Shown: in pieces, positions 43,646 through 52,707 of the stretch
Numbering within the stretch: the stretch's first letter is position 1
How the letters are laid out: the number at the start of each line of letters is the position of its first letter
Source of the DNA: Microvenator marinus
GTDB lineage: Bacteria > Myxococcota_A > Bradymonadia > Bradymonadales > Bradymonadaceae
Assembly: GCF_007993755.1 (NCBI RefSeq)
Contig: NZ_CP042467.1
Location: forward strand, 3,558,001 to 3,622,000
DNA: 64,000 nt
Reading direction: 5' to 3'
Translations under genes and position numbers: made by a program
Notes under the pieces: generated by a model
The model's input: the letters and a program-made list of their open reading frames with translations, nothing else
What the model was told of the DNA's origin: nothing
Databases searched by the model: none

Positions 43646-44536
43646 TCAATCTGCCAAATCAAGCTGTGCGCGGGCACCGCTGATATGAATCGGCTCGCCG
43701 CTCTCCAAAGCGAACACACCGTACAAGACCGGTGCTGCTGCGGCTCGCTCCGTGATGTGTGCCTGCATTCCTGGCCAGGTTCGACCCCCTAAGTCATAGT
43801 ATTCATTCAACAAGGCCCGGAGTCCTTCCGAATTAAAGACAGTCAGGTGTCCGACGAAGTCGATGGATGGGTCATTGAAACGCGCTTCAGTCCAGTCGAT
43901 GACAGCCGTGGGTCGGGCTTCTCCGTCCACCAAGACATGGCCCGCGTAAAGGTCGCCGTGCGTGAACACCCCAAATTCCGGCCAAATTTTATCATCGTCT
44001 ATCCAGGATTGAATCCGCTGGTCTAGCGCGGGTGCAATACCGATTTCGGTTCGAACACGTTCGAGCTTTTTGAGGAAGTCACTGCGGAATTCGTCCGGCG
44101 AAATGCACTCCACTCCAGCATCTTGTGCCTCGTCTAGTCGGATCGAATGCATATTCGCAATAAGTTTGGCCAAATAGGCTGGGAAGACCCTCGACTTGGG
44201 GTCTATATTCCATGTGACTTCATAAGCCGCATTGAAAGAAAGTGCAGGCTGTCCGGGGAGCAATGGGTACGCAATGAGCTCATCACTGAAGATTCGCCAA
44301 TCGGGAACCGCAATCGGAATTTGCGCTTTTAGGAATTCCAGAACCCGACGCTCGTACTGGGCTCGAACCATCGACTGCGCACGTCGTGGAATTCGGAAGA
44401 CCCACGCCTGTCCGGCATCATCGGTCGCCATTGCGACCTGAAAATCCAGACCCATTTCATTCACAGAGATCTTGCTAGAAAGTTCTATACCGTGCCGTTT
44501 AGCGAGGTCTGTGATCTGACTTGCTTCTTGACTCAT
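43646..44536 (-). CDS. macrolide 2'-phosphotransferase homologue (Mph family)
   Basis: 296 residues of normal Mph length. It follows the Mph(A)/Mph(B) pattern almost along its whole length: 'LAKRHGIELSSKISVNEMGL', 'WVFRIPRRA', 'IPIAVPDWRIFSDELIAYPL', catalytic loop 'FTHGDLYAGHVLVDG' (His193-Gly-Asp195), metal-binding 'AVIDWTEARFNDPSIDF' (Asp214). Mph enzymes inactivate macrolides by phosphorylating the 2'-OH of desosamine. Substrate range cannot be told from this; related enzymes also occur as chromosomal genes of unknown substrate. It lies alone between defence genes on the minus strand; the ATG has no strong ribosome site. Confidence 0.85.
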   Translation of the reverse strand: MSQEASQITDLAKRHGIELSSKISVNEMGLDFQVAMATDDAGQAWVFRIPRRAQSMVRAQYERRVLEFLKAQIPIAVPDWRIFSDELIAYPLLPGQPALSFNAAYEVTWNIDPKSRVFPAYLAKLIANMHSIRLDEAQDAGVECISPDEFRSDFLKKLERVRTEIGIAPALDQRIQSWIDDDKIWPEFGVFTHGDLYAGHVLVDGEARPTAVIDWTEARFNDPSIDFVGHLTVFNSEGLRALLNEYYDLGGRTWPGMQAHITERAAAAPVLYGVFALESGEPIHISGARAQLDLAD

Positions 44537-44688
44537 CTGCTATCCTAAGTCGGAAATGCGAAGGGTGTCATTTTTCTTTGGGGTTCGCAAATCGTTGTTC
44601 CCCAATTTCCACTGAGATTGTGTTCCACTTAGAGGTCTTGGTCCACGATCTCTAGAACTTGGTCGCTCAAGCACCTGAAATAGGCAGA

Positions 44689-47600
44689 TCAGGGTTTCCC
44701 GCGTCCAGCGGATTCGCTCCCCTCAATGTAGCGCGAAACATCGTCCTCTTGCGCGCCGCGCATGGTTAACATCACCTTCGCGATCCGCCTTTGAAAGTCG
44801 GTCGCGTCTTTTAGTGCGTCCAGATAAGGGACGAGCTCGTCGTCCAGATCGGGTTGAGGGTTTTGGGTGATGCCCACGGGCCTTGCAAACCACTTATCGC
44901 CGGACTTCTCGAACCTCACTTTTTGGAAGGTCTGGTTCTCTCCGGCCGTAGGCCCAAACCACGCGTAGAGGAGTTCGGGGAGCATGTTGGTCTTGCCGCC
45001 GACGGGGTGCGCCACATTGACCGCGATCTTCGCAAACCTGAACACCCACGACTCGCCGTCATCAATCTGAACCACGACTTCGCCGCTCGGCACATCATCC
45101 TTTCGCGGAATCATGATGATAGGATGCCGCTCATTGTGCGTAATCTTGCCGAAGAAGAGGTTTCGGCGCCGAGCCCTGTACTGGGCCAGCCTAAGGGTCA
45201 CAAGCTCGCGTACGAGGCTCTCAGCGGCCTCTAAGGGGTCATCCGTGTCCAGTTGCCACCGAATCTTGAACGTGTCGTCGTCTGTGCTCACAAACTTCGA
45301 GTTTGCCCAGGCTGCAATCGGGTTCTTCTTCCAATAGCCTTGCCAGTCCTCACTCACCATCTTCACGCCTTTGATATCTGCCATAAGCTCGGGAGAACGC
45401 TGAATGATCTTGAGGGAACGCGCAGCGAGCCCCTCGTGAGTCAGGCCGGTGAAGAGTGCGTCCTCCTCAAGCAGCGCCAGCACACAAACCATTTTGAAGC
45501 TCTTGGTCATGGCGGTCGTTTCGAGCTCTTGGAGCCAATCTTTGACTTTTTCGAAGGTCTTTTCTTCCAAGCCGGAATCGCCTTCCTCATGCACCAAACC
45601 AGTCCAACCGCCCCGGGAACGTAGCGTGCCAAAGGTCAAGCCTTCTCGGAATAGTTCCACCGCGCTAGGTCTAACGCCCCGGGACTCTTTGTGCCGGCGA
45701 TACGCGGCCACCACCGCGTTCTTTTCTCGGGCTCGAATCAACTCTTTCAAGAGTTCTTTCGCCTCAAAACTGAGGCTGATTCCGCATCCGGAAGGCAAGG
45801 TGAGCGTGCCCGAATCGATGAGTTTTCTGAGCTCCGGCGGAGGGTCTTGGAGCGTCAACATCCAGCGGAGGCGTTCTGCAAAAATCTTGTGGTTTCCTAC
45901 GAAGTCGATGACCTCAAGATGCGACTTGTCTGGCGCCACGCGCAGGCCTCTACCGAGCTGTTGGAGAAAGACCACCTTGGATTCAGTAGGTCGAAGAAAG
46001 ATCACGCGATCTACTGCCGGTATGTCCACACCCTCATTCAAGATATCTACCGCGCAAACCACATCGAGCTCGCCGTCTGCGAGGGCCTTCAAGCTCCAGG
46101 CGCGGTCGTCGCCCTCTTGGCCAGAGACAACGGCAGCAGCCCGAAGTCCCTCATCGCGGAACCAGTCGCGCACAAAGACCGCGTGTTCAATGGTGCAACA
46201 AAACGCGAGCGTACGGAGGCGTTCACGCGATTCCAACACATCCCAAAGTTGAGCCATTCGTGCCTGGGTTTGAGCGGCTTCAGCAAGCGTGGCTGCGTCG
46301 AATCGCCCAGCGCGCCAGGGGATGGGAGCGAAGTCGATGGTGTCGGCAATTCCCGTGTACTTAAAGGGGACGAGGCGCCCAATCTCAATGCCTTCGGCGA
46401 TGCCCACTTCGTCGACCACGTAATCGTTGAAGAGGCCTAGTATGTCGAGGCCATCGCCGCGTTCTGGTGTGGCGGTTAGGCCCAACAAGAACCCGGGATC
46501 TATCTCTTGGAGCAGACGTTGATAAGAGTCCGCGGCCGCGTGGTGGACTTCATCGATAACCACGTAGTCAAACGACTGCGCCAAGATTTGCTGCATGCCT
46601 TCTGGGCGCGCGAGCTTCTGAATGGACGCAAAGACGAGGTCACCGTCAAGGTCGGATTGATCGCCCACGAACCACGCCGTCTTGGCGTCTGGAAAGAGTT
46701 TCCTAAACGTGTTGGCAGCTTGAGTTAGAATCTCGGCACGGTGTGCCACAAAGAGCACACGCGGAGTCCTGCTTCGCCCGAATTGCTGAACATCGAAGGC
46801 GGCCAACCAGGTCTTTCCAAGTCCTGTGGCCATCACGACGAGTGCACGCCGGTGTCCCTCGGCCCGCGCCTGTTCCAACGCGCCGAGAACGCGTTCTTGG
46901 ATGGCGTGCGGCTTGATGGCTATCGGGTCCGGTTCAGGGTCCACTTCGCCCGGAGGAAACACAAACTTTTTTACGCCCGAATGTTCAAGCTCGGTGCGGG
47001 CCCTTTCTTGATAGTCACGCACAAAAGCTAAATCTAGAGCTTGAGCCTTCTCCCACAAATGTTCGAATGATTTGCGAGCCACACTGAAGCCGTAGGGATC
47101 CAGATGGTGGTCAAGCCTTAGGTTCCATTCGATGCCTTCGTTTAGTGCAGCATAAGAAAGATTACTGCTTCCCACAAAAATACTTCCGCCGTGGGGCGTC
47201 AGGAATTGCCACGATTTTGGGTGAAACGATGTTTCCCAACTTCGGGCGATACGCGCCTCGATCTTGCCCTCATACGCTGATTGAAGGTCGAAGAGACGGC
47301 GAACCGCGGCCTCCTGAGTGATATGCAGATAGTCGCTGCAGAGAATGCGAACATGTGCGTCGCGCTCCACTGCCGAGACCAATTCTTGTTCAATCAGGGT
47401 AATGCCCGAGTCTTGAACAAACGCGGCGAGTATATCGATCTGGGTAGCGCTGGCGAAGAGGGGGCGTAGATGCGCGTGGAAGGGGTCGTCACCGCCTCGA
47501 GCAAGTGGTGCAGGGCGTGCGACCTTGTAGTTTCCCTTCCAAGGAATGACATGTCGCACACCGCCTCGAGGGTCCGGCATATCGCCCACAAACCTTGGGA

Positions 47601-47889
47601 TGACGTGCACGTGCAGATGCATCACCGTCTGGCCTGCTGCCTCACCACAATTCATTCCGACGTTATAGCCGGCAGGGTTGAACTCTAGGTCGAGGCCCGC
47701 CTTAATCTCATCTACGAGTTCAAAAATTGCCGCCCGCTCTGCCTCAGTTGCACCGAACCAATCCGGTACTTCGCGTTTCGGAATGACCAAGGAATGCCCG
47801 GGCGCAACGGGGAAGCCGTCACGAATCGCAAAGGCGAGCTCGTTTTGCGCCACCCATTGACTCGGGTCTATTTCGGTGAAGATTGACAC
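44689..47889 (-). CDS. HIT-PLD nuclease-superfamily 2 helicase fusion
   Basis: 1066 residues from GTG 47889. Three parts: (1) a HIT domain (1-110) with 'NVGMNCGEAAGQTVMHLHVH' and the histidine triad His91/93/95; (2) a phospholipase-D-like nuclease (about 140-290) with one HxK motif, His223 and Lys225 in 'SFHPKSWQF', and 'FVGSSNLS'; (3) an SF2 helicase with 'VVMATGLGKTWLA' (352-364), 'DYVVIDEVHHAA' (DEVH 446-449), 'LGLTATPERGDG' and 'QQLGRGLRVAPDKSH', ending in a DUF3427-like C-terminal region. PLD-helicase proteins occur in several defence systems; a HIT domain on the front is unusual. HIT proteins hydrolyse nucleotidyl conjugates. Preceded by a 117-aa partner gene. Confidence 0.85.
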   Translation of the reverse strand: MSIFTEIDPSQWVAQNELAFAIRDGFPVAPGHSLVIPKREVPDWFGATEAERAAIFELVDEIKAGLDLEFNPAGYNVGMNCGEAAGQTVMHLHVHVIPRFVGDMPDPRGGVRHVIPWKGNYKVARPAPLARGGDDPFHAHLRPLFASATQIDILAAFVQDSGITLIEQELVSAVERDAHVRILCSDYLHITQEAAVRRLFDLQSAYEGKIEARIARSWETSFHPKSWQFLTPHGGSIFVGSSNLSYAALNEGIEWNLRLDHHLDPYGFSVARKSFEHLWEKAQALDLAFVRDYQERARTELEHSGVKKFVFPPGEVDPEPDPIAIKPHAIQERVLGALEQARAEGHRRALVVMATGLGKTWLAAFDVQQFGRSRTPRVLFVAHRAEILTQAANTFRKLFPDAKTAWFVGDQSDLDGDLVFASIQKLARPEGMQQILAQSFDYVVIDEVHHAAADSYQRLLQEIDPGFLLGLTATPERGDGLDILGLFNDYVVDEVGIAEGIEIGRLVPFKYTGIADTIDFAPIPWRAGRFDAATLAEAAQTQARMAQLWDVLESRERLRTLAFCCTIEHAVFVRDWFRDEGLRAAAVVSGQEGDDRAWSLKALADGELDVVCAVDILNEGVDIPAVDRVIFLRPTESKVVFLQQLGRGLRVAPDKSHLEVIDFVGNHKIFAERLRWMLTLQDPPPELRKLIDSGTLTLPSGCGISLSFEAKELLKELIRAREKNAVVAAYRRHKESRGVRPSAVELFREGLTFGTLRSRGGWTGLVHEEGDSGLEEKTFEKVKDWLQELETTAMTKSFKMVCVLALLEEDALFTGLTHEGLAARSLKIIQRSPELMADIKGVKMVSEDWQGYWKKNPIAAWANSKFVSTDDDTFKIRWQLDTDDPLEAAESLVRELVTLRLAQYRARRRNLFFGKITHNERHPIIMIPRKDDVPSGEVVVQIDDGESWVFRFAKIAVNVAHPVGGKTNMLPELLYAWFGPTAGENQTFQKVRFEKSGDKWFARPVGITQNPQPDLDDELVPYLDALKDATDFQRRIAKVMLTMRGAQEDDVSRYIEGSESAGRGKP

Positions 47890-47899
47890 GTCGGCGAGA

Positions 47900-48253
47900 C
47901 TACTCGCACTCGCGATCTTCGTCTAGCTCTTCGGCCTCTACCTCGATGGAGTGCCACTGTATCTCTTCGTCCATAATCTCGAGATCTCGGTTGGTCGTTT
48001 CGAAGACGTGTTGGTGGAAGTAGCTCTGCAATTCTTCTTTTGCCTCGTCCTCGCTCCGGGCGTGTGTTTCGAGGCGAATTCTGACTTCTACCGTGGCGTG
48101 CACCGTGTGTGGTCGAATTCTCTGTTTGCGTTCAAGCCGTTTCAGAGCCTCCCTGAGGCGCTCCACCGTCTGCATTGAGTCGGTGATGTCTTCATAGCTC
48201 AGCGGCCTCCTGAGCAAGGTTTCAGCGCCCTTTAAGACATTTGCCAATTCCAT
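47900..48253 (-). CDS. small acidic coiled-coil-like protein
   Basis: 117 residues, ending 10 bases before the HIT-PLD-helicase start, so probably co-transcribed with it. Helical N-terminus ('DSMQTVERLREALKRLERKQ'), a central predicted strand (VHATVEVRIRLETHARSEDE), then a helix and a strongly acidic end (EVEAEELDEDRECE). The ATG at 48253 has a GGAGG ribosome site. No family recognised. It could be a partner or regulator of the helicase. Confidence 0.6.
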   Translation of the reverse strand: MELANVLKGAETLLRRPLSYEDITDSMQTVERLREALKRLERKQRIRPHTVHATVEVRIRLETHARSEDEAKEELQSYFHQHVFETTNRDLEIMDEEIQWHSIEVEAEELDEDRECE

Positions 48254-48342
48254 AGTTCCTCCGTGTCAAAGTCGGTTGCCCCCGCGGCGACCGTGGGTCC
48301 ATGAAACGCTGGTGGAAGGTCGGCGTCAAGCTCCAGGTGGGG

Positions 48343-49188
48343 CTAGTAGTCCAAGACTTTTTCGGAGGTCGTGGTCACCACGGATTCGCGTTCAATACCC
48401 TGCATTTGCTCTTCTACCGAGACGCCTACGGTGACCACATCGGTGCGCCAAATCTCGGTGCCGCGGACTTCGAGCGTGGTCTTGGTCCACGAGTTCTCAT
48501 AGTACCCACTGACTATCGGGCTCGCCTTGATGCGCTCGAGCAGTGTGAAGTCGTCCATCGAGGTTGGAGGGCGTTCCACGCGGAAAATCAGGACGTGGTC
48601 GGTGGCGTAGTTGTTGTCTCCGCCTTGGTTGTAGCACTCCAGCCCGATGGCGATGACGGGGCCATTCAAGGCCTGAATTGCCGGGCTGAAGGAGTCACAG
48701 TTGTTGACTCCTTCGTAATCCTCGGCCGTCGGGTCCACCATGATTTGGTCGTGATACTCGATGCGGCCGTCCTTAATCACCGCGATTCGGTACCACGGTG
48801 TTCCCTCGGTATAGTTTGAGCTCGCCGCGACCAGGATCTGGAAGCCGTTGGTCCACGTGAGTAGCTGCCAATCCCCTTTGATGCCGAGCTGCTGAACCAT
48901 GCCACCGCTGCCTTCGGTCAAGGTCGCGATATAGGCTGTGGGGTCGGGCTTTGGGGGCTCCGAGATGGCCACCGGCTCGGTTTGCGGTTCTGGATCTGGT
49001 TGGGTCTCTGCGCGTGGTTCTGGGGGCGCCTCGGCGGGCGGATTTTCCTTCGCTGTGGGCAGAGTCTTGGACACCACGCGTGCAGCCGGTTGAGCCTGCG
49101 TCTTTGGTGCGTTCTTCTCGAATCTTTCCGTGCGAATTGTCATACAGCCGGCGAGGCAACATGCCAGTAAAAGAATGAATCCCTTCAT
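48343..49188 (-). CDS. putative outer-membrane lipoprotein
   Basis: 281 residues with lipobox CLAGC (Cys15) after a hydrophobic signal; a strong AAGGAGG ribosome site precedes ATG 49188. Residues about 30-90 are Pro/Glu/Thr-rich low complexity; the rest is beta-like with no family I recognise ('GDWQLLTWTNGFQILVAASS', 'DHVLIFRVERPPTSMDDFT'). Two related palindromic elements lie upstream (49240-49258 and 49299-49332). Function unknown. Confidence 0.65.
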   Translation of the reverse strand: MKGFILLLACCLAGCMTIRTERFEKNAPKTQAQPAARVVSKTLPTAKENPPAEAPPEPRAETQPDPEPQTEPVAISEPPKPDPTAYIATLTEGSGGMVQQLGIKGDWQLLTWTNGFQILVAASSNYTEGTPWYRIAVIKDGRIEYHDQIMVDPTAEDYEGVNNCDSFSPAIQALNGPVIAIGLECYNQGGDNNYATDHVLIFRVERPPTSMDDFTLLERIKASPIVSGYYENSWTKTTLEVRGTEIWRTDVVTVGVSVEEQMQGIERESVVTTTSEKVLDY

Positions 49189-49239
49189 CTTTCCTCCTTC
49201 CTACTCCCATGATCGGGTAGGTGCACCTTAACACTTGGT

Positions 49240-49258
49240 GCGGTACGTTTCGTGCCGC
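49240..49258. promoter_or_regulatory. near-palindrome GCGGTACG-TTT-CGTGCCGC
   Basis: Eight-base arms with one mismatch around a 3-base centre, 51 bases upstream of the lipoprotein ATG at 49188, a promoter-like position. On the gene strand it begins GCGGCACGAAACGT, sharing 12 of 13-14 bases with the element at 54409-54432. Probable binding site for a dimeric regulator. Confidence 0.45.
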
Positions 49259-49298
49259 TAGGTTAAGATGTCTGGTTATGCGCTTCTTTTTGGGTGTT

Positions 49299-49332
49299 TT
49301 GCGGTACGGGACGTGCAGTACCGTATTGGCGT
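49299..49332. repeat. 34-bp dispersed palindromic repeat, copy 1
   Basis: Begins TTGCGGTACGGGACGTGCAG and matches 54407-54440 at 29 of 34 positions in the same orientation. It contains inverted arms CGGTAC and GTACCG. It lies between the lipoprotein start and the end of the first kinase gene. Confidence 0.6.
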
Positions 49333-49368
49333 TGGCCGGGGCGAAGAGAGCCCGCATTTACGAGGGAC

Positions 49369-51357
49369 TCACAAGAGAATCGATACCAGAATCCAAACGA
49401 TTCCGATCAGGCCGAGTATGAGTTGGGTGCCGAAGATAATCACGATCAAGGAGGCTTGTCGCGACGCAGCGTAGAGTGTGTGGAGTTTGAGCGCGTCGAT
49501 TCGCTCTTCGAGCGAGGTCATGGTGAGGGCGTTTGTGTGGTTTTCAAGCAACTCGTGCGCGATCCAGTTCTTATGGGCTTCGAGGTCCTTTTCGAAGCTC
49601 CCGAGCGAGCCTGCGGAGTAGACGAGTCCTTGTGTGGGCGTTGAGGGGTTTCGGTGAGACCAGGTTAGTCGGCACTTCCCGTCATCCATGGACGAGTACA
49701 TGTAGTACGTGAAATCGCTATCGGACTCGCCGAATGCGCCGGGACCAACGTGAATGGCGATAGAGCCGTCTGAGCTGAGAAAGACTTCTTTGGGTTTGCC
49801 GAGGACGCCGAGCACGGACTCCTTGAGGTAGCCGACACTTCGAAAGCCGTGTTCGTCCAAGAGCGTGCGCGCGGACTGGGGGATGCGGTCAAAGTAGGCT
49901 TTTCGTCTGGGTGTGGCTTCCAATACTTGGAAGGTCTGAAAGGCGTTGGAGAGCCACCTCAGAGGCGATGGACGCGAGAGTTTTTGTAAGTATTGCGCAG
50001 GCCTTAGTGCGATGGCGTTCGGCGCACCTTGGGCTTCGAGTTGGCGTGGTTTGGGATTTGGGGCGGGGCGCCACGGCTTGAAGTAGGTCGCCACCACATC
50101 TCTGAGGATCTCGGCTTCCTTCTCGGTCAATGAGAACCCAAACGGCACTGAGAGCTCGTAATTGTCTTTGAGCTTGAGGGGTGAGCGCCTGCTCAAACTG
50201 CTGTCCATCTCTTGCATCAGGCCGCCAGTTTGGACGACCTCGACTGATTTGGAGCCTTCAAATTTGAGCTTGCCATCGTGGAGGAGCCGAGAGCCTTGGG
50301 GACTTAGCTCGAGAAGCCAGGTCTTCGATGCGTTCCACTCGCGACGAAGCATCGGGGATGCCGCAAGTCCTACCGCGAAGAACATCCACGCGATGGAAGA
50401 CCAGACCTTGGCGAGCTCCACTTCCTTGAATAGAAGAACGCCCACTAACGCCGCCGCCCCTATGACCGGAATCGCAAGGTTGGTGAGGATAACTTTCTTG
50501 TCGATCCTCGGGCCAATCTCAATTTGTAGGGAGTGTTCGTGGGAGGTGGTCTTAAGTACGGTTTGTGAATCCGCGATGGGCTCTAGTGCAAACTCCCACT
50601 CCTGCATTCCCGCGCCACTGCGTAACGCTTGCAGCGCAGACTCGGTGTTCGGAAATCGCTCGGCCGGGGTAGGTGCGAGCATTCGCTCAAGCACCTTTTG
50701 GATAGCACGATTCAGGCCAGCTTTGTCGATCTCTAGCCGGAGTTTACGCAAAGGAAAGTCGGTAGGGTGGCGATGCGTGGCCAAGTGTAGGGTGGTGGCT
50801 GCAAGTCCGTATTGGTCGGAGGCAGGAAAAGCGCTTCCAAAGAACTGCTCCGGAGCCGCATAACCCGTCGTCCCTATGACACTCACCTCGCCGTCACCGA
50901 GTACTGCCTCGCGAGAGGCGCCGAAGTCGATCAGGACCCAGCCATCTTGAGCGTGGACGAGGTTCTCGGGCTTGATATCGCGATGCACGAGCGGCGGGGA
51001 TGCCGTGTGCGCCACCACTAGAGCCTCAAGTACGTCCTCTAGAAAGAGGGTCAACTGCTCGTCGGAATATCTCACCCCGAGTTCAATCTCTTGGGCCAGA
51101 GTCTTTCCCTCAACCCACTCGAAGGCGAGCGCCGCGGCTTGGTCTTGCTCAAAGAGGCCAAGGTGCCTTTGGATGCCCCGGTGGGAAAATCTGCCCAATG
51201 ATTCGCTGAGTGCCCGCAGATGCCCCCTTTGCTCGTCTGAGATGCCCTCAAAGACCTTAAGCACAACTTCCCCGAGTTCGGCATCGCGGCAACGATACGT
51301 CTGCACTGAGTGCCGTCTGGAGAGCGTATCCAGAATCTCAAATCTCTCGAAGATCAT
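49369..51357 (-). CDS. membrane-linked Ser/Thr protein kinase
   Basis: 662 residues. Kinase domain 1-260 with Lys34 (EVVLKVFEG), catalytic loop 'LVHRDIKPENLV' (125-132) and DFG 144-146, 'GTTGYAAPEQFFGSAFPASD'; the glycine-rich loop is degenerate. A membrane segment pair lies near 285-325 (LTNLAIPVIGAAALVGVLLF; WSSIAWMFFAVGLAASPML) and another at the C-terminus (LIVIIFGTQLILGLIGIVWI). Its gene overlaps the second kinase gene by 4 bases. PknB-type kinases signal at the inner membrane; substrate unknown. The tail is not a known PASTA or CHASE domain. Confidence 0.85.
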   Translation of the reverse strand: MIFERFEILDTLSRRHSVQTYRCRDAELGEVVLKVFEGISDEQRGHLRALSESLGRFSHRGIQRHLGLFEQDQAAALAFEWVEGKTLAQEIELGVRYSDEQLTLFLEDVLEALVVAHTASPPLVHRDIKPENLVHAQDGWVLIDFGASREAVLGDGEVSVIGTTGYAAPEQFFGSAFPASDQYGLAATTLHLATHRHPTDFPLRKLRLEIDKAGLNRAIQKVLERMLAPTPAERFPNTESALQALRSGAGMQEWEFALEPIADSQTVLKTTSHEHSLQIEIGPRIDKKVILTNLAIPVIGAAALVGVLLFKEVELAKVWSSIAWMFFAVGLAASPMLRREWNASKTWLLELSPQGSRLLHDGKLKFEGSKSVEVVQTGGLMQEMDSSLSRRSPLKLKDNYELSVPFGFSLTEKEAEILRDVVATYFKPWRPAPNPKPRQLEAQGAPNAIALRPAQYLQKLSRPSPLRWLSNAFQTFQVLEATPRRKAYFDRIPQSARTLLDEHGFRSVGYLKESVLGVLGKPKEVFLSSDGSIAIHVGPGAFGESDSDFTYYMYSSMDDGKCRLTWSHRNPSTPTQGLVYSAGSLGSFEKDLEAHKNWIAHELLENHTNALTMTSLEERIDALKLHTLYAASRQASLIVIIFGTQLILGLIGIVWILVSILL

Positions 51358-52607
51358 CGGCGCTCCTCCAATTCACTGAGTAGTTTTCGAACTAGCCACT
51401 GAGCCTGGTCATTGGAGAATCCCCAACCAAGGCTGTGTCGTTGCGCATCCTTGTCCTGGAGCAAGACGTCCAGAAATGCACCACGTTTTTGGGATCGGAT
51501 GTCTACGATCTGGTCGATCTTCCAAGACTTCTTTTGGACATAGGGTCCAATGCGTTTGGTGTAACGAAGTTCGTCGTTTTCAAACACAACCTCTCGGCGC
51601 CGAATGAGATGATAGAGGCCGGCTCCTACGAAAAAAGTAAGCATGATATAGGGATAGGGAGCCACAGGGGTCAGGGCGACAAGGAAGGTCATGAAGATGG
51701 CGGCTACCGCAAAAAGGCCGGATTGCAACAGGGGGGGACCTGGGAATTTGATCCGAGTTGCGTCCTCCTCGCGGATGAGGTGGAAGCCGTTTTCCTTGAC
51801 GTTCGCGAGCACGAGTTCGCTGGACGGGCGTAAACTCGCCAGCACCTGCTCCGCGCTACGAAACCGATTTTCCGGCAGTGGCTCTACGAGACGTTTGATG
51901 ACTCTTGCGAGTTGGGGGTCGAGCCCAAGCCCGTCGAGTCGAAACGAGAAGTCTTCTCGGGCGAGGTCGTTGGGGTGAATGCCAGTGGCGAGGTGTAGGG
52001 CCGTGGCACCCAGAGAGTAGAGGTCTGAGCAGGGCTCAGCCCGGCCCATCATCTGTTCGGGGGCCATGTAGCCATTTGTGCCTACAAAGGTGGATGCGTT
52101 GGTCTTCTGGGTAGAACTCGCGGCGCCAAAGTCGATGAGAGAGTAGGAGCCACTGTACCTCCTGATGATGTTCGAGGGCTTGATGTCACGGTGTACGACT
52201 GGCGGATTGAGTGAGTGCAAGTAGCTCAGGACGGGTAGCAGGGATTCGAGTAGTTCGAGCACATCTTCGGTGGACCATTCTTCCTCCTCGGATTCCAATA
52301 GGTCTTTGAGCGAGTCTCCTGGCACATACTCTTGGATCAAGACCACTGATTGTGGCTCGGCGTCCAGATTCTCAGGATAGACGCCGAGAAGTTTGGGTAT
52401 CGCCGGGTGGTTGAGCGTCCTCAGTGTCCGGATTTCACGCATGAAGAGGTCGTAGGACTTCCAGGAGTTGAGCTCAAGGAAGTCTAAGACTTTGAGTACC
52501 ACAGGCAGCTGGTCGGACTTTCGCGTAGCTCGGTAAGAGAAGCCCTGTCCGCCGCGTCCAAGGAACGAGATTTCTTCAAATTGTTCTTCGAGTTCTGGGT
52601 TCAACAT
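51354..52607 (-). CDS. membrane-anchored Ser/Thr protein kinase
   Basis: 417 residues. Full kinase motifs: glycine loop LGRGGQGFSY (16-25), Lys39, 'VVHRDIKPSNII' (HRD 139-141), 'SLIDFGAASSTQ' (DFG 159-161), 'GTNGYMAPEQMMGRAEPCSD'. Two hydrophobic helices follow near 295-330 (LLQSGLFAVAAIFMTFLVAL; YIMLTFFVGAGLYHLI), then a small cytosolic PH-like tail. First gene of the kinase pair; divergent from the Cys-rich lipoprotein gene. The paired, similar architecture with the downstream kinase suggests a duplication and a shared pathway. Confidence 0.9.
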   Translation of the reverse strand: MLNPELEEQFEEISFLGRGGQGFSYRATRKSDQLPVVLKVLDFLELNSWKSYDLFMREIRTLRTLNHPAIPKLLGVYPENLDAEPQSVVLIQEYVPGDSLKDLLESEEEEWSTEDVLELLESLLPVLSYLHSLNPPVVHRDIKPSNIIRRYSGSYSLIDFGAASSTQKTNASTFVGTNGYMAPEQMMGRAEPCSDLYSLGATALHLATGIHPNDLAREDFSFRLDGLGLDPQLARVIKRLVEPLPENRFRSAEQVLASLRPSSELVLANVKENGFHLIREEDATRIKFPGPPLLQSGLFAVAAIFMTFLVALTPVAPYPYIMLTFFVGAGLYHLIRRREVVFENDELRYTKRIGPYVQKKSWKIDQIVDIRSQKRGAFLDVLLQDKDAQRHSLGWGFSNDQAQWLVRKLLSELEERR

Positions 52608-52707
52608 AAGCCACTATTACCGCAACCTCAACGACTTGTCGCTTTTCTTGAATCTAGTACCTAAGTGTCGGATACTCTGCATCAGTCGAATTTCTTGGAG
52701 AGGTCCT

